A stretch of DNA of 64,000 nucleotides from CBDATW01 sp965200605 (GTDB lineage: Bacteria; Bacillota_I; Bacilli_A; CBDATW01): contig CBDATW010000002.1 in assembly GCA_965200605.1 (NCBI GenBank), positions 434,001-498,000 on the forward strand, given 5' to 3'. Below are positions 51,342-61,035 of the stretch, piece after piece (positions within the stretch are counted from its first letter, which is position 1; every line of letters starts with the position of its first letter). The notes below the pieces were generated by a model. It was not told the DNA's origin. It worked only from the letters and a program-made list of their open reading frames with translations, and searched no databases. A program made the position numbers and the translations under genes.

Positions 51342-52376
51342 ATGAAAAAAATGATTACAATAATGATTGGATTGTTTTCAGCATGTAATGTTACAAAGCC
51401 AAATTCAGCAAATCAAATTAAAATAGCAACATTTTCCAATAATTTTAATCTTCAAGACATTAAAGCAATTGAAGAAAAACTCAATACAAAAATAATTGAA
51501 TATAAATTTGATTATAGTAAAAATTTAGATAATCAAATCAAAAAGTATAAACCTGATTTAATAATTGGAGCAAATTATTTATCTTACCCAATTATGGAAG
51601 CCAAAAACTTTAAAAATATAACTTTGCAAGATAGCTTTTATAAAAAAATAACTAATTCTACTAAAACTTTATATCAAAGATTAGGGGTAAATGATTTTAA
51701 AAAAGAATCTATCCCATTATTTTTAGAAGATATTAGAGTATTTCGCAATAATCAGAGTAAATTTAGTAATTTTCGTGCTGATTTAAGCAAACTATTTAAT
51801 GATCCAGAAAATAAAATTACAATTCATAATAACCCTAGATTAATTGCCTGAATTGCTATGAATATTTTTGGGAAGAATCTTCCACCTCACATTATTGCTA
51901 ATCCTGATGAAACAAGATTAAAACAAGCATTAAAAAACTTTTTTGAAACAAAAGCTCAAAAAAACTTTGTTTCAATCCAAGAGGCAATAATAAATTGAAA
52001 TAAAATTGATATTTTTATTGGACCTAATTGAATAGTAAATTTTACTAATCCAACTAAAGCTAATTATTTAATTGATAATTATAATTTAATTACATTAAGC
52101 AGCATTTTTAAAACAAAATATGCAAATGATAAAAGTGATGAACTTATTAAATATATTCAACTAAATTATAATAAGTTATCTTTGGTAAATAATTTTACTC
52201 CAGTTACATCAGAGGAATCAAAAGCCCAATTTTTTAATTTAGCTGAAGATAAAAAATATTCAATGGTTTTATCAAATGAAATGAACTATTATTATTTTAT
52301 TGATCAAAATCATGCAATTGATAATATGCCAAATTATATCAATAAAAAAATTGATAAAATATTGAAAATCAGCTAA
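51342..52376 (+). CDS. Solute-binding-type lipoprotein (PotD-like)
   Basis: 344 aa. Signal sequence MKKMITIMIGLFSACNV with lipobox FSAC and lipidated Cys16, so it should be a surface lipoprotein made by Lgt. The mature part looks like a periplasmic-binding-protein fold: IKIATFSNNFN at the start, KPDLIIGANYLSYP near 80, and RVFRNNQSKF near 135, resembling polyamine/PotD-like binding proteins. No transporter genes are adjacent. Its promoter motif is shared with comFA and dprA, so a role in the same regulon is possible. Confidence 0.62.
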
Positions 52377-52418
52377 TATTAGAATATAATATATTAGCAT
52401 TATGATAAAATGCCTATT

Positions 52419-52494
52419 GGATCCTTAGCTCAGTTGGTAGAGCATCTGCCTTACAAGCAGGAGGTCGTGAGTTCAAGTCTCGCAGGGTCCACCA
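52419..52494 (+). tRNA. tRNA-Val (TAC)
   Basis: 76 nt, 7-bp acceptor GGATCCT/AGGGTCC, anticodon loop CTTACAA, encoded CCA. First of five closely packed genes. Confidence 0.95.
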
Positions 52495-52501
52495 TTTTTT
52501 T

Positions 52502-52577
52502 GCTGATGTGGCTCAATTGGTAGAGCAACGCACTTGTAATGCGTAGGTTGTAGGTTCGAGTCCTATCATCAGCACCA
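52502..52577 (+). tRNA. tRNA-Thr (TGT)
   Basis: 76 nt, acceptor GCTGATG/CATCAGC, anticodon loop CTTGTAA, encoded CCA. Confidence 0.95.
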
Positions 52578-52584
52578 TTTTTAT

Positions 52585-52668
52585 GGAGAGGTAGCGAAGT
52601 GGTCAAACGCATCCGGCTGTAACCCGGCTCCGTAAGGTTCGTGGGTTCGAATCCCACCCTCTCCACCA
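52585..52668 (+). tRNA. tRNA-Tyr (GTA)
   Basis: 84 nt with long variable arm, acceptor GGAGAGG/CCTCTCC, anticodon GTA in CTGTAAC, encoded CCA. Confidence 0.95.
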
Positions 52669-52672
52669 TTAT

Positions 52673-52747
52673 TGGGATATAGCCAAGCGGTAAGGCACCG
52701 GTTTTTGGTTCCGGCATGCCCAGGTTCAAATCCTGGTATCCCAGCCA
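52673..52747 (+). tRNA. tRNA-Gln (TTG)
   Basis: 75 nt, acceptor TGGGATA/TATCCCA, anticodon TTG in the loop TTTTGGT, encoded CCA. Confidence 0.94.
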
Positions 52748-52748
52748 T

Positions 52749-52825
52749 GGTCCCATAGCTCAGTTGGTTAGAGCACCTGGCTTTTAATCAGGGTGTCGTA
52801 GGTTCGAGTCCTACTGGGATCACCA
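52749..52825 (+). tRNA. tRNA-Lys (TTT)
   Basis: 77 nt, acceptor GGTCCCA/TGGGATC, anticodon loop CTTTTAA, encoded CCA. Confidence 0.95.
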
Positions 52826-52836
52826 TTTAAAACATA

Positions 52837-52860
52837 ATGTAGCTAATTAGCTACTTTTTT
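52837..52860 (+). terminator. Terminator of the first tRNA cluster
   Basis: GTAGCT-AATT-AGCTAC hairpin followed by T6. Confidence 0.8.
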
Positions 52861-52905
52861 ATTTATAAAAAATTAAAAAAATGTATAATAGTAAAGTGAA
52901 GTTAT

Positions 52906-52989
52906 GCCCGGGTGGCGAAACTGGTAAACGCACTTGACTCAAAATCAAGCGTCTTTGACTTACGGGTTCGATTCCCGTCCCGGGTACCA
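52906..52989 (+). tRNA. tRNA-Leu (CAA)
   Basis: 84 nt with long variable arm, acceptor GCCCGGG/CCCGGGT, stem CTTGA/TCAAG with loop CTCAAAA, encoded CCA. Own promoter TGTATAAT about 17 nt upstream. Confidence 0.94.
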
Positions 52990-53033
52990 AAGAAAATTAA
53001 CTGCTAATCAGCAAGGATAAAAGCAATAATAAA

Positions 53034-53156
53034 ATGATTTTAAAACCAATAAAAAACAAAATTAAGGCCATAATGAAGGATTTTGCTAAATATGTTAGCC
53101 TCTTTTGTATGGTAATAATTTTAATCATTTTAGGAATATATATCATTCGTATGTAA
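53034..53156 (+). CDS. Possible 40-aa membrane peptide
   Basis: The frame encodes a Lys-rich N-terminus followed by one strongly hydrophobic segment (CMVIILIILGIYII) near the C-terminus. AAGGA lies rather far upstream (about 18 nt). It fills the gap between tRNA-Leu and the amidinotransferase gene. It may be a small membrane protein or chance. Confidence 0.3.
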   Translation: MILKPIKNKIKAIMKDFAKYVSLFCMVIILIILGIYIIRM

Positions 53157-53186
53157 TTGCTTTATTACAACAAAAAAAGGAATAAA

Positions 53187-54098
53187 ATGCTAAAACAAAC
53201 TACATCAAATATTGTAATGATTAGGCCAAAGCATTTTGCTTTTAATAAGCAAACAGCTCCCAATAATGTTTTTCAACATAATATAAAAAAATCAGATAAT
53301 ATTCTAGGTAAGGTACTTGAAGAATTTGATAATATGGTAAATCTTTTAAAATCAAAAGATATCAATGTTATAGTTTTTGATGATCGTAGTGATATAATTA
53401 CCCCAGATAGCATTTTCCCAAACAACTGAGTTTCTTTTCATCAAGATAACTCAGCTTATATTTATAAAATGTTTGCCAAAAACAGAACATTAGAAATTAG
53501 AGAGGATATTTTTGATTACCTAAAAGATCAAGGATTTATTTTAGATAACATCCATCGTTTTGATCAACAAGAAGAAATTTTAGAAGGAACAGGAGCTATT
53601 GTTTTAGATCGAGTAAACAAAATTGCCTATTGTTCACTTTCACAAAGAGCAAGCAGAAAAGCATTAGAAAAGTGAGCTTCAATTTCACAATACAAAATTG
53701 TTATTTTTAATAGTAAATTTAAAGACCAACCTGTTTATCACACTAATGTTATAATGTCGATTGCCAATAAATATGCCATTATTTGTCTAGATGCTATTGT
53801 TGATCAAAAAGAAAAAGAATATGTTATTTTTACTCTAAAAGAATCTGGTAAAGAAATCATCGATGTTTCATTAAGTCAAGTTAAACAATTTGTGGCCAAT
53901 ACACTTTTAGTTCACAATGAGAAAAACCAAGAGTATTTAATTATGTCTTCAACTTCTTATAATGCTTTAAATCAAAATCAAAAAGAAATAATTTTAAAAT
54001 ATAATCAAATCATTTATAGTGATATTTCTACTATTGAACAAATTGGAGGAGGATCTGCTCGTTGTATGATTGCTGAAAACTTTTTGAAGAAAGGATAA
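53187..54098 (+). CDS. CtlX-like amidinotransferase/deiminase-family protein
   Basis: 303 aa of the pentein fold (arginine deiminase / amidinotransferase). Motifs: MIRPKHFAFN at the N-terminus, FPNNWVSFH near 85 (Asn/Asp substrate loop), EEILEGTGAIVLDR near 135, a His motif VYHTNVIMS near 185, and the catalytic Cys region IGGGSARCMIAE near the end. Closest to citrulline hydrolase-like CtlX in length and motifs; the guanidino or ureido substrate is unproven. AAAAGGA precedes the ATG at 53187; a membrane exporter gene follows after 3 nt. Confidence 0.72.
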
Positions 54099-54101
54099 AA
54101 A

Positions 54102-55148
54102 ATGCTTTATATATCAGAATCATTATTTCATAGTTTTTTTGAAATAACTGGAACTACATTTATTGCTATTTTAGTTTTAAACTTATTTTTTTCAACATTT
54201 AAGTTAAAAACTAAAATTTCCAACACACCAGCTGGGGCAATGTTGGGATTTATTCCTGGCTGTTCAGGGGCAATTTCTTCATCATTGATGTATAGTAAAT
54301 CAACTATTACTTTTGGAGTACTAACTGCTACATTAATATCAACAATGGGTGATGGAGCATTTATTTTGATTTCAACAAATCCTCATATATTTTTAAAAAT
54401 TTCAATAATTTCCTTTACTGTTGCAACAATAGTTGGATTTATTTTAAATAAAATGAATTTTAAAATTAAAAATGAAAAAGAAATAAAAATTCCCCAACCG
54501 ACTGAAGTCAAATATTCTAAAAAACATATTTTTAACGTTTTTAATAATCATGGTTGAAAACTATTTATTGTGATAATGCCAGTAATTTCAATTTTCTCAA
54601 TTGGTCATACAATTGGTTTAATCCAAGAACATCATATTCACAATGAATTATTTGAAGCCATTGTTCTTACAACATTTTTATTAATGGCATTTAATGCCCT
54701 TGTTATTAATAGATTAAAAACATGTAAGGAAAGTTGTGATATAACTTGTAAAGATATGCATGGTAAATTTTACATTTTAAAAGAAACCTTTGATCATACA
54801 TCAACAATTATCATTCTTTTAATGCTAATTTTAATTCCAGTAAATTTAATTAGTAACCAAATTGACTTTGCTCCTTTATTAACAAGTAGAACTAGTCTTA
54901 TTGGTTTAATTATCATAGCATCACTAATTTCTTTAATTCCAGGTTCAGCAGCTCATATTTTAATGGTATCACTTTTCATAAATAGTAAAATCCCATTTGT
55001 TGTACTACTTGCTAGTTCAATTGCAACATCAGGTGATGCAACTTGAGTATTATTTAGATCGCGAAAAAAAGCATTTTTAATTGCTTCAATAATTAACTTT
55101 ATTTGCGCAATTACTGTTGCTTTAATTTACTGATTGATTTTTATCTAA
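54102..55148 (+). CDS. Putative 10-TM exporter (PF11449-like)
   Basis: 348 aa, about ten hydrophobic helices in two halves that repeat a motif: GFIPGCSGAISSSLMYSK and STMGDGAFILIS in the first, LIPGSAAHILMVSLF and SIATSGDATWVLF in the second. This is the pattern of the putative 10-TM heavy-metal exporter family; the annotation of metal substrate is weak. It is in an operon with the amidinotransferase (3-nt gap), so it might instead move a product or substrate of that enzyme. Confidence 0.6.
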
Positions 55149-55285
55149 AAGTAAAATATAAAATTATAGAAATACTATATTTTAAAAAAATATTTTTTAT
55201 AACTAACTTGTTTATTTTTATAAGTGCCCTTACAACATCAATAGCACATCTCTTTATATTTGGGGTATAATATAAATGGCACAAT

Positions 55286-55362
55286 GCACTCTTAGCTCAA
55301 TTGGATAGAGCATTTGACTACGGATCAAAAGGTTGTGGGTTCGAGTCCCACAGAGTGTGCCA
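55286..55362 (+). tRNA. tRNA-Arg (ACG)
   Basis: 77 nt, acceptor GCACTCT/AGAGTGT, anticodon loop CTACGGA (A34 probably inosine), encoded CCA. A TATAAT lies about 20 nt upstream. Confidence 0.94.
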
Positions 55363-55431
55363 TTTTTATTATGCCAAGATTATTATCTTGTTATGAATGT
55401 TAAATTATAGTAAAATATTATAGCACCACAT

Positions 55432-55508
55432 CGAGAAGTAGCTCAGTTTGGCAGAGCACTGCGTTTGGGACGCAGGGGTCGCAGGTTCAAATCCTGTCTT
55501 CTCGACCA
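55432..55508 (+). tRNA. tRNA-Pro (TGG)
   Basis: 77 nt, acceptor CGAGAAG/CTTCTCG, anticodon TGG in TTTGGGA, encoded CCA. Starts a run of eight tRNA genes with gaps of 0-4 nt. Confidence 0.95.
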
Positions 55509-55509
55509 G

Positions 55510-55585
55510 GGGCTCGTAGCTCAGTTGGTAGAGCGCCTGCCTTGCACGCAGGAGGTCGCAGGTTCGATCCCTGTCGAGTCCACCA
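55510..55585 (+). tRNA. tRNA-Ala (TGC)
   Basis: 76 nt, acceptor GGGCTCG/CGAGTCC, stem CCTGC/GCAGG with loop CTTGCAC, encoded CCA. Confidence 0.95.
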
Positions 55586-55586
55586 T

Positions 55587-55663
55587 AGCAAGATAGCTCA
55601 GCTGGTTAGAGCGTTCGGCTCATACTCGAAAGGTCGCGGGTTCAAGTCCCGCTCTTGCTACCA
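55587..55663 (+). tRNA. tRNA-Met elongator (CAT)
   Basis: 77 nt, acceptor AGCAAGA/TCTTGCT, anticodon loop CTCATAC. The loop resembles Bacillus elongator tRNA-Met (CATAC) rather than tRNA-Ile2, so I assign Met; by anticodon alone the two CAT genes cannot be told apart. Confidence 0.8.
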
Positions 55664-55664
55664 A

Positions 55665-55740
55665 GCTTCTTTAGCTCAGTGGTTAGAGCAGTCGGCTCAT
55701 AACCGATTGGCCGTTGGTTCGAATCCAACAAGAAGCACCA
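55665..55740 (+). tRNA. tRNA with CAT anticodon, probably tRNA-Ile2 (lysidine-modified)
   Basis: 76 nt, acceptor GCTTCTT/AAGAAGC, anticodon loop CTCATAA as in Bacillus tRNA-Ile2, where C34 is converted to lysidine to read AUA. A tRNA-Met is the alternative. Confidence 0.75.
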
Positions 55741-55744
55741 TAAC

Positions 55745-55837
55745 GGAGACTTACCCAAGTCCGGCTGAAGGGACTAGTCTTGAAAACTAGCAGGGGATGA
55801 AAGTCCCGCGAGGGTTCGAATCCCTCAGTCTCCGCCA
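55745..55837 (+). tRNA. tRNA-Ser (TGA)
   Basis: 93 nt with long variable arm, acceptor GGAGACT/AGTCTCC, anticodon loop CTTGAAA, encoded GCCA end. Confidence 0.95.
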
Positions 55838-55841
55838 TTAT

Positions 55842-55916
<75 letters not shown>

Positions 55917-55992
55917 GGTCCCGTGGTGTAGTGGTTAACATGCCTCCCTGTCACGGAGGAGATCGCCGGTTCGAGCCCGGTCGGGATCGCCA
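55917..55992 (+). tRNA. tRNA-Asp (GTC)
   Basis: 76 nt, directly abutting the initiator tRNA. Acceptor GGTCCCG/CGGGATC, anticodon loop CTGTCAC, GCCA end. Confidence 0.95.
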
Positions 55993-55996
55993 TAAA

Positions 55997-56070
55997 GCAG
56001 GTGTAGTTTAACGGTAGAACTTCAGCCTTCCAAGCTGACTGTGAGGGTTCGATTCCCTTCACCTGCTCCA
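55997..56070 (+). tRNA. tRNA-Gly (TCC)
   Basis: 74 nt, acceptor GCAGGTG/CACCTGC, anticodon loop CTTCCAA, encoded CCA. Last gene of the cluster. Confidence 0.95.
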
Positions 56071-56080
56071 TTGAAATAAT

Positions 56081-56107
56081 AAAAGGCTTTTTTGGGTCTT
56101 TTTTTAA
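56081..56107 (+). terminator. Terminator of the second tRNA cluster
   Basis: AAAAGGC / GTCTTTT stem (one G-T pair) with T-rich loop and T-tract. Confidence 0.6.
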
Positions 56108-56146
56108 TATATTAGTAATTGACAATAATAGAATCAATAATTAGTT

Positions 56147-56863
56147 TTATTTAACTTTAGAAATTAATAAATCAAGAAGTATTATTTTATTTAGTTTAAC
56201 AATGTTATGAGAAAAATCATAGTTAGGATTAACTTTAGGAACTAGCAGTTCATAATCACACATTTTTCTTAACGGATTATTAAAATTCTGAGTCAAAGCA
56301 ATTTTCTTAACACCTTTATTAACAAGTTTAACAATATCTAAAACCTTTTTTGTTTCTCCTGAATAAGATATAAAAATAACAACATCTGGTTTTTTCAAAT
56401 TTTTAATAATAGTACGCTCTGATACTGAACAGTTTGCAGACCTTGAGTCTTTTCCTTTCATCAATAGTTGATAATTTAACATAGTAGCTATTGGTTTGTT
56501 AATTCCAGAACCATAAACTCAAATTTTCTTAGTTTTTGAAAGTAAGGAAATAATTTTATCAAAATCCCCATTATTTGATTTGGCAGACATTTTTTTAATT
56601 GATTTCATATAAACATCAAATTTAATACTATCATTAGTTTTTTGAGATTTATTTATTTTTTTTAGACAACTAATTTGTAATTGCTTTCATCCTGAATAAC
56701 CCAACTTTTTTGATAACCTAATGACACAAGATTTAGATGTAAATGTATGTCTTACAATATCCTCAATTCCAAGCATAGGAATTGAATAAAAATTATCATT
56801 TAAATATTTATAAATGTATTTTTCTGAACCTGTTAAACTACTTAATCTTATTTTCTTTAACAT
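56147..56863 (-). CDS. RpiR-family transcriptional regulator (HTH + SIS)
   Basis: 238 aa. The N-terminal ~75 aa form a helix-turn-helix of the RpiR type (SIPMLGIEDIVRHTFTSKSCVIRLSK is the helix region, split here by domain logic). The C-terminal SIS domain binds phosphosugars: KKIWVYGSGINKP near 118 and VVIFISYSGETKKVLD near 165. It is divergent from the ascorbate-type operon, so it probably senses a pathway sugar phosphate and controls that operon. AAGGAG precedes the ATG. Confidence 0.85.
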
Positions 56864-57038
56864 TAGTGCTCCTTATATAATAATTATTAGTGATTTAGCC
56901 CTTAATTTCAAGACCAAAATTAAAACAAAATATTAGATAATTTGAACTAAAATTTAATAATGTATTCCAAAAGTCCAATTGTTTGTAAATATTATCATTT
57001 TTAGCTTAAAAATAGTTTAATAAATATGGGGAGGAAAT
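56864..57038. promoter_or_regulatory. Divergent control region between the RpiR regulator and the ascorbate operon
   Basis: 175 bp, AT-rich, no gene. It must carry both promoters; TTTAAT at about 57015 is a possible -10 for the operon, with GGGGAGG before the first ATG. I see no strong palindrome and no CcpA cre site. Confidence 0.4.
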
Positions 57039-58055
57039 ATGAAAGGAAAAATTAGAACAGTCTTAGGTGACATCGACCCCAGCATAGCTGGCGCTGTTGA
57101 TACTCATGACCATCTTATTAGAACTGGTGGAATTGAAGTTCGCGAACACAAAGACTTTTTAATGGATTCTGTTGAAGCAGGATCAAAAGAATATGCAGAG
57201 TTCTTAGAACATGCAGAAAAATTTTCAGGATCAAAAACAAATACAATGTGCTGTATGGATCCAATTGGAGCAGGTAGAAATGTTCCAAAAATGCTAGAAA
57301 TAGCTGAAAAATTTAAGGGCAAAGGAAACATTGTTATGACAACTGGTTTTCACAAAGCCCATTTCTACGACACAAGAAATTCATTTTTAGCTTGCGTTCC
57401 AACAGATAAAGTTGTTGAAATGATGATTGCTGAAATTGAAGAAGGAATGGATAAATACTCATACTGTGGACCTGTGGTTGAAAGAGTTGCAGCAAAAGCT
57501 GGAATTATCAAAGCAGCTACCGGTTATGATGGAATTCATCCATTTGAAAATAAAAACTTAGAAGTTGCAGCTAAAACTTCAATTGCCACAGGATGCCCAA
57601 TCTTAGTTCATACACAGCTTGGAACATCTGCTCTTGAAGTAGCTCAAAAATTAAAAGCACATGGAGTTCAACCAGATCGTGTGGCACTATCACACTTAAA
57701 TAAAAATCCAAATAAGTATTATTATGCTCAAGTAATGGACGAGGGAGTATTTATTTCCTTTGATGGGCCAGATAGAGTTAAATACTATGCTGATTCAGTA
57801 TTAGCTGAAAATCTAAAATGACTTTGTGATCAAGGTTATGCTAGTCGAATTATGCTTGCTATGGATGCTGGTAGAACTTACTATCAAACACACTACTCAA
57901 AACTAAGGGGACACCATGAATCAGAAGGTATTAAATACCTATTTACAAGATTTGTGCCACTTTTAAGACAAGTTGGAGTATCTGAAGAACATTTAAAACA
58001 AATGTTAATTGAAAACCCGAAAAAATGACTTACATTTATTGAAGGTAAAAAATAA
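57039..58055 (+). CDS. Phosphotriesterase-family sugar-lactone-phosphate lactonase
   Basis: 338 aa amidohydrolase. Metal ligands: VDTHDHLIRTGG near 20-31 (HxH-like; here H-D-H), the later His in PILVHTQLG and VALSHLNKN, and Asp in MLAMDAGR. Phosphotriesterase-homology enzymes of mycoplasmas hydrolyse phosphorylated pentono-lactones. Placed first in an ulaABCDE-type operon it probably replaces UlaG, opening L-ascorbate-6-phosphate lactone; that substrate is inference. GGGGAGG gives it the strongest ribosome binding site of the operon. Confidence 0.78.
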
Positions 58056-58066
58056 GGAGAAAAAAA

Positions 58067-59599
58067 ATGACATTAATAGAAATACTAAATATTTTAAAAA
58101 ATAACTTTTTTGGTGTTAACTCTATTTTGCTAGGAACCCTAACTCTTGTTGGTTACTTAGCATTAAAAAGAGGGTTTATGAATTCTCTATTTGGAGCCAT
58201 TAAAACAATTATTGGGGTCCAAATCCTAAAAATTGGTGCTGGTACCCTTGTGGGAATGGCCAAGCCCATTTTTGCTGGTGTTGCCAAGATTCTTCCAGGA
58301 TCAGTGGTCCCAGTTGACCCATATCTAGGATGAACATCATCAAACACGTTTTTATCTAAAGGAATTCAGGCAGGTTCAGACTATGTGCAATGAGTATCAT
58401 ATGCCGTAGTTATTGGATTTGCTATAAACATCATTTTGGTACTAACAAAGAAAGTATCAAATATTAAAACAATTATGGTTACTGGACATGTTATGTTCCA
58501 ACAAGCAGCCATAATGACAGCAGCAGTGTATGTATTTGTTTTTGGAACATCAAGTGCATCAATTGCCTCAAGGGGAACAGGAACAATTTGATTAACTGGT
58601 CTTATTATGGGTGTATATTGAGCAGTTTCAACAAATGCTACACTAAAAGCATGTAATAAAATTACAAACAATGCTGGATTTGCCAATGGACACCAACAAC
58701 AATTTGCTGGAGTTCTAGCTTACAAACTTGGACCAAAATTTGGAGATCCAAAAGATTCAGCTGAAACTAAAAAAATATCATCAAAATTCAAAATTTTTGA
58801 AGATAACCTATTTACCCAAGTAGCAATCATTATGACTTTATTTACAATTTTGATTTTACTAATTCAATTTGCAACACCTAATATGCCAAAAGCATTTTCA
58901 ACAGGTCTTGCAACATCATATAAATCATGAAAACTTTCAGGAGCATGATGAGGAACTAACATTATTCTAGGTTCACTAAAACTTGTTGGTTCAATCCTTG
59001 TTTTGACAATGGGAGTTAGAATGTTTGTTACCGAACTACAACAAGCCTTCCAAGGTGTTTCACAAAAAATTATTCCAGGTTCAGCAGTTGCTGTAGATAC
59101 AGCTGCCCTATATGGATTTGCTGGAAACTCAGTAACATATGGATTTGTATCTGGGGTTGTTGGTCAATTCCTTGCAGTAGCTGTTCTAACAGCAATCTCA
59201 ACTGCAACAGGAGGATCAATACCAATTCTAGTTCCGCTATTTATTACTCTATTTTTTAACTCAGGAACAGTAGGAGCATTTGCTAATGCTGGTGGGGGAT
59301 ATAGAGCCGCGATTATAGTTCCAGGAATTATTGGATTTATCGAACTTATTGTTGCAGCCTTTGCTATTAAAGCAATTGGTGGCGCTTATGAAGCAGCTGT
59401 TGCTGCTGGTACAGCACTTGCTGGAAACTCGCCAGTTAAACTAGGGTTTATTGGTATGGGCGATTGAAACCTATGATGAGGATTGCACTTTATCTTTGCT
59501 GGATTTGGTAAAATCATATCATATGCAGTATTTGCTGGTTCAATTGCATTAATGCTATTTATTGGTATTAAAACAGATAATGGTTCTGAAAAAACTTAA
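58067..59599 (+). CDS. ulaA: PTS ascorbate-type IIC permease
   Basis: 510 aa, 10-12 helices. UlaA-type features: N-terminal LLGTLTLVGYLALKRG, GVQILKIGAGTLVG, GHVMFQQAAIMTA near 145, NGHQQQFAGVLAYK near 210, and the C-terminal SGTVGAFANAGGGYRAA. It imports and phosphorylates L-ascorbate (or a close relative). IIB and IIA follow at once. AAGGAGA precedes the ATG. Confidence 0.88.
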
Positions 59600-59617
59600 A
59601 TAAAATAAGGAGTAAAT

Positions 59618-59893
59618 ATGAAAATAATTGCAGCATGCGGTAATGGCATGGGTACTTCAATGATTATTAAACAAAAAGTAGAAGCAATTTCTAATAAACT
59701 AAATCTTGGAGCTTCAGTTGAAGCTATGTCAGTTGGACAAGCCAAGTCAATGATTGGAAATGCCGATATAATTATTACATCAACTCACTTAGCTAACCAA
59801 TTCTCAACATCTGAAAAAGCTAAAATTATTGGAGTAAAAAACCTTATGGACGAAAAAGAAATCGAAACAGCTTTAACAAAAGCTATTAAATAA
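59618..59893 (+). CDS. ulaB: PTS ascorbate-type IIB
   Basis: 91 aa. AACGNGMGTSMIIKQK places the phosphocysteine at residue 7, the UlaB/SgaB pattern. Between ulaA and ulaC with short gaps. Confidence 0.88.
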   Translation: MKIIAACGNGMGTSMIIKQKVEAISNKLNLGASVEAMSVGQAKSMIGNADIIITSTHLANQFSTSEKAKIIGVKNLMDEKEIETALTKAIK

Positions 59894-59895
59894 TC

Positions 59896-60366
59896 ATGAA
59901 ACTATTAGAAACATTAAAAGAAAATAATTCTATTAATGTACAAGGTCAAGCATCAAACTGGAAAGAAGCTATTAAATTAGCATGCCAACCACTAATTGAT
60001 TCAGGAGCAATAATGGCATCTTATATAGATGCCATTATTAGTTCAACAAATAAAAATGGACCTTACTACATTATTGCAGATGGACTTGCAATGCCACATG
60101 CAGCACCAGGAGAAGGTGTTAATAGAAACTGCTTTTCACTTGTTACTTTAAAAGAACCAGTTAAATTTCCTGGGGACAATAGAGAAGTTAAAGTATTAAT
60201 TGCTCTTGCAGCAATAGATCATGACGTTCATAATTCACAAGCACTACCACAAGTAGTAGCCCTCTTTGAAAATAATGAAAATGTATTTAAAATTGCCAAA
60301 ATGAAATCAGTTGATGAGGTAATTAAATTTATTGAATCGGTTGATACAGATAAATACATTACATAA
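59896..60366 (+). CDS. ulaC: PTS ascorbate-type IIA
   Basis: 156 aa, PTS_EIIA_2 fold. The phosphohistidine is in GLAMPHAAPGEGVNRNCFSL near 69. Starts 2 nt after the ulaB stop. Confidence 0.88.
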   Translation: MKLLETLKENNSINVQGQASNWKEAIKLACQPLIDSGAIMASYIDAIISSTNKNGPYYIIADGLAMPHAAPGEGVNRNCFSLVTLKEPVKFPGDNREVKVLIALAAIDHDVHNSQALPQVVALFENNENVFKIAKMKSVDEVIKFIESVDTDKYIT

Positions 60367-60376
60367 GGAGAAAAAT

Positions 60377-61033
60377 ATGGCTAGACCATTATTACAAATT
60401 GCATTAGATAATTTAACAATTGAAGATGCAATAGAAGATGTTGAAAAAGTAAAAGATTATATTGATATTATTGAAATTGGAACCATTTTAATTTCATCTA
60501 AAGGAGTTGAATCAATTAAAAAAATATCTGATAAATATCCAGATAAAATAATTGTAGCAGATGGAAAAATTGCTGATGCTGGATCAGTTTTTGCCAAAAT
60601 GTTTTTTGACAATGGCGCAGATTTTACTACATGTATTTGTGCAGCTGAAACATCAACAATTGCTAGTGTTCAAGAAATTGCCAAAACATATGGAGCAAAT
60701 AAAGATACTCAAATTGAATTAACAACCAACTTTACTTGAAATCAAGCTAAATCATGAAGAGAAGTAGGCATCAAGCAAGCTGTGTGACATCGCTCAAGAG
60801 ATGCTCAAGCAGCTGGTGTTAACTGATCACAAAATGACCTTGATGCAATTAGAAAATTAATTGATATGGGATTTAAAGTGACAGTTACAGGGGGTATTAC
60901 TGTTAAAGACGTTGAGTTTTTCAAGGATTTACCAATTTATATATTTATCGCTGGTAGATCAATTAGAGATGCAGCCAATCCAACTCAAGCAGTCCAAGAA
61001 TTCCAAGAAGCAATAACTAAACACTACGGTTAA
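60377..61033 (+). CDS. ulaD: 3-keto-L-gulonate-6-phosphate decarboxylase
   Basis: 218 aa, OMP-decarboxylase superfamily TIM barrel. It decarboxylates 3-keto-L-gulonate-6-P to L-xylulose-5-P. Motifs: PLLQIALDNLT (Asp), IIEIGTILI, IVADGKIADAG (DxKxxD core), and VTVTGGIT with IAGRSI for phosphate. Three TGA codons read as Trp near 120-155. AAGGAGA precedes the ATG. Confidence 0.92.
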
Positions 61034-61035
61034 TT

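Noticed and set aside
55665..55740. Calling all three CAT-anticodon tRNAs methionine
   Set aside because: One has initiator hallmarks and one has the tRNA-Ile2-type anticodon loop, so three different identities fit better; tRNA-Ile2 is required to read AUA, a common codon here.
56864..57038. A CcpA cre site controlling the ascorbate operon
   Set aside because: No match to the cre consensus (TGWNANCGNTNWCA) was found by eye in this gap.
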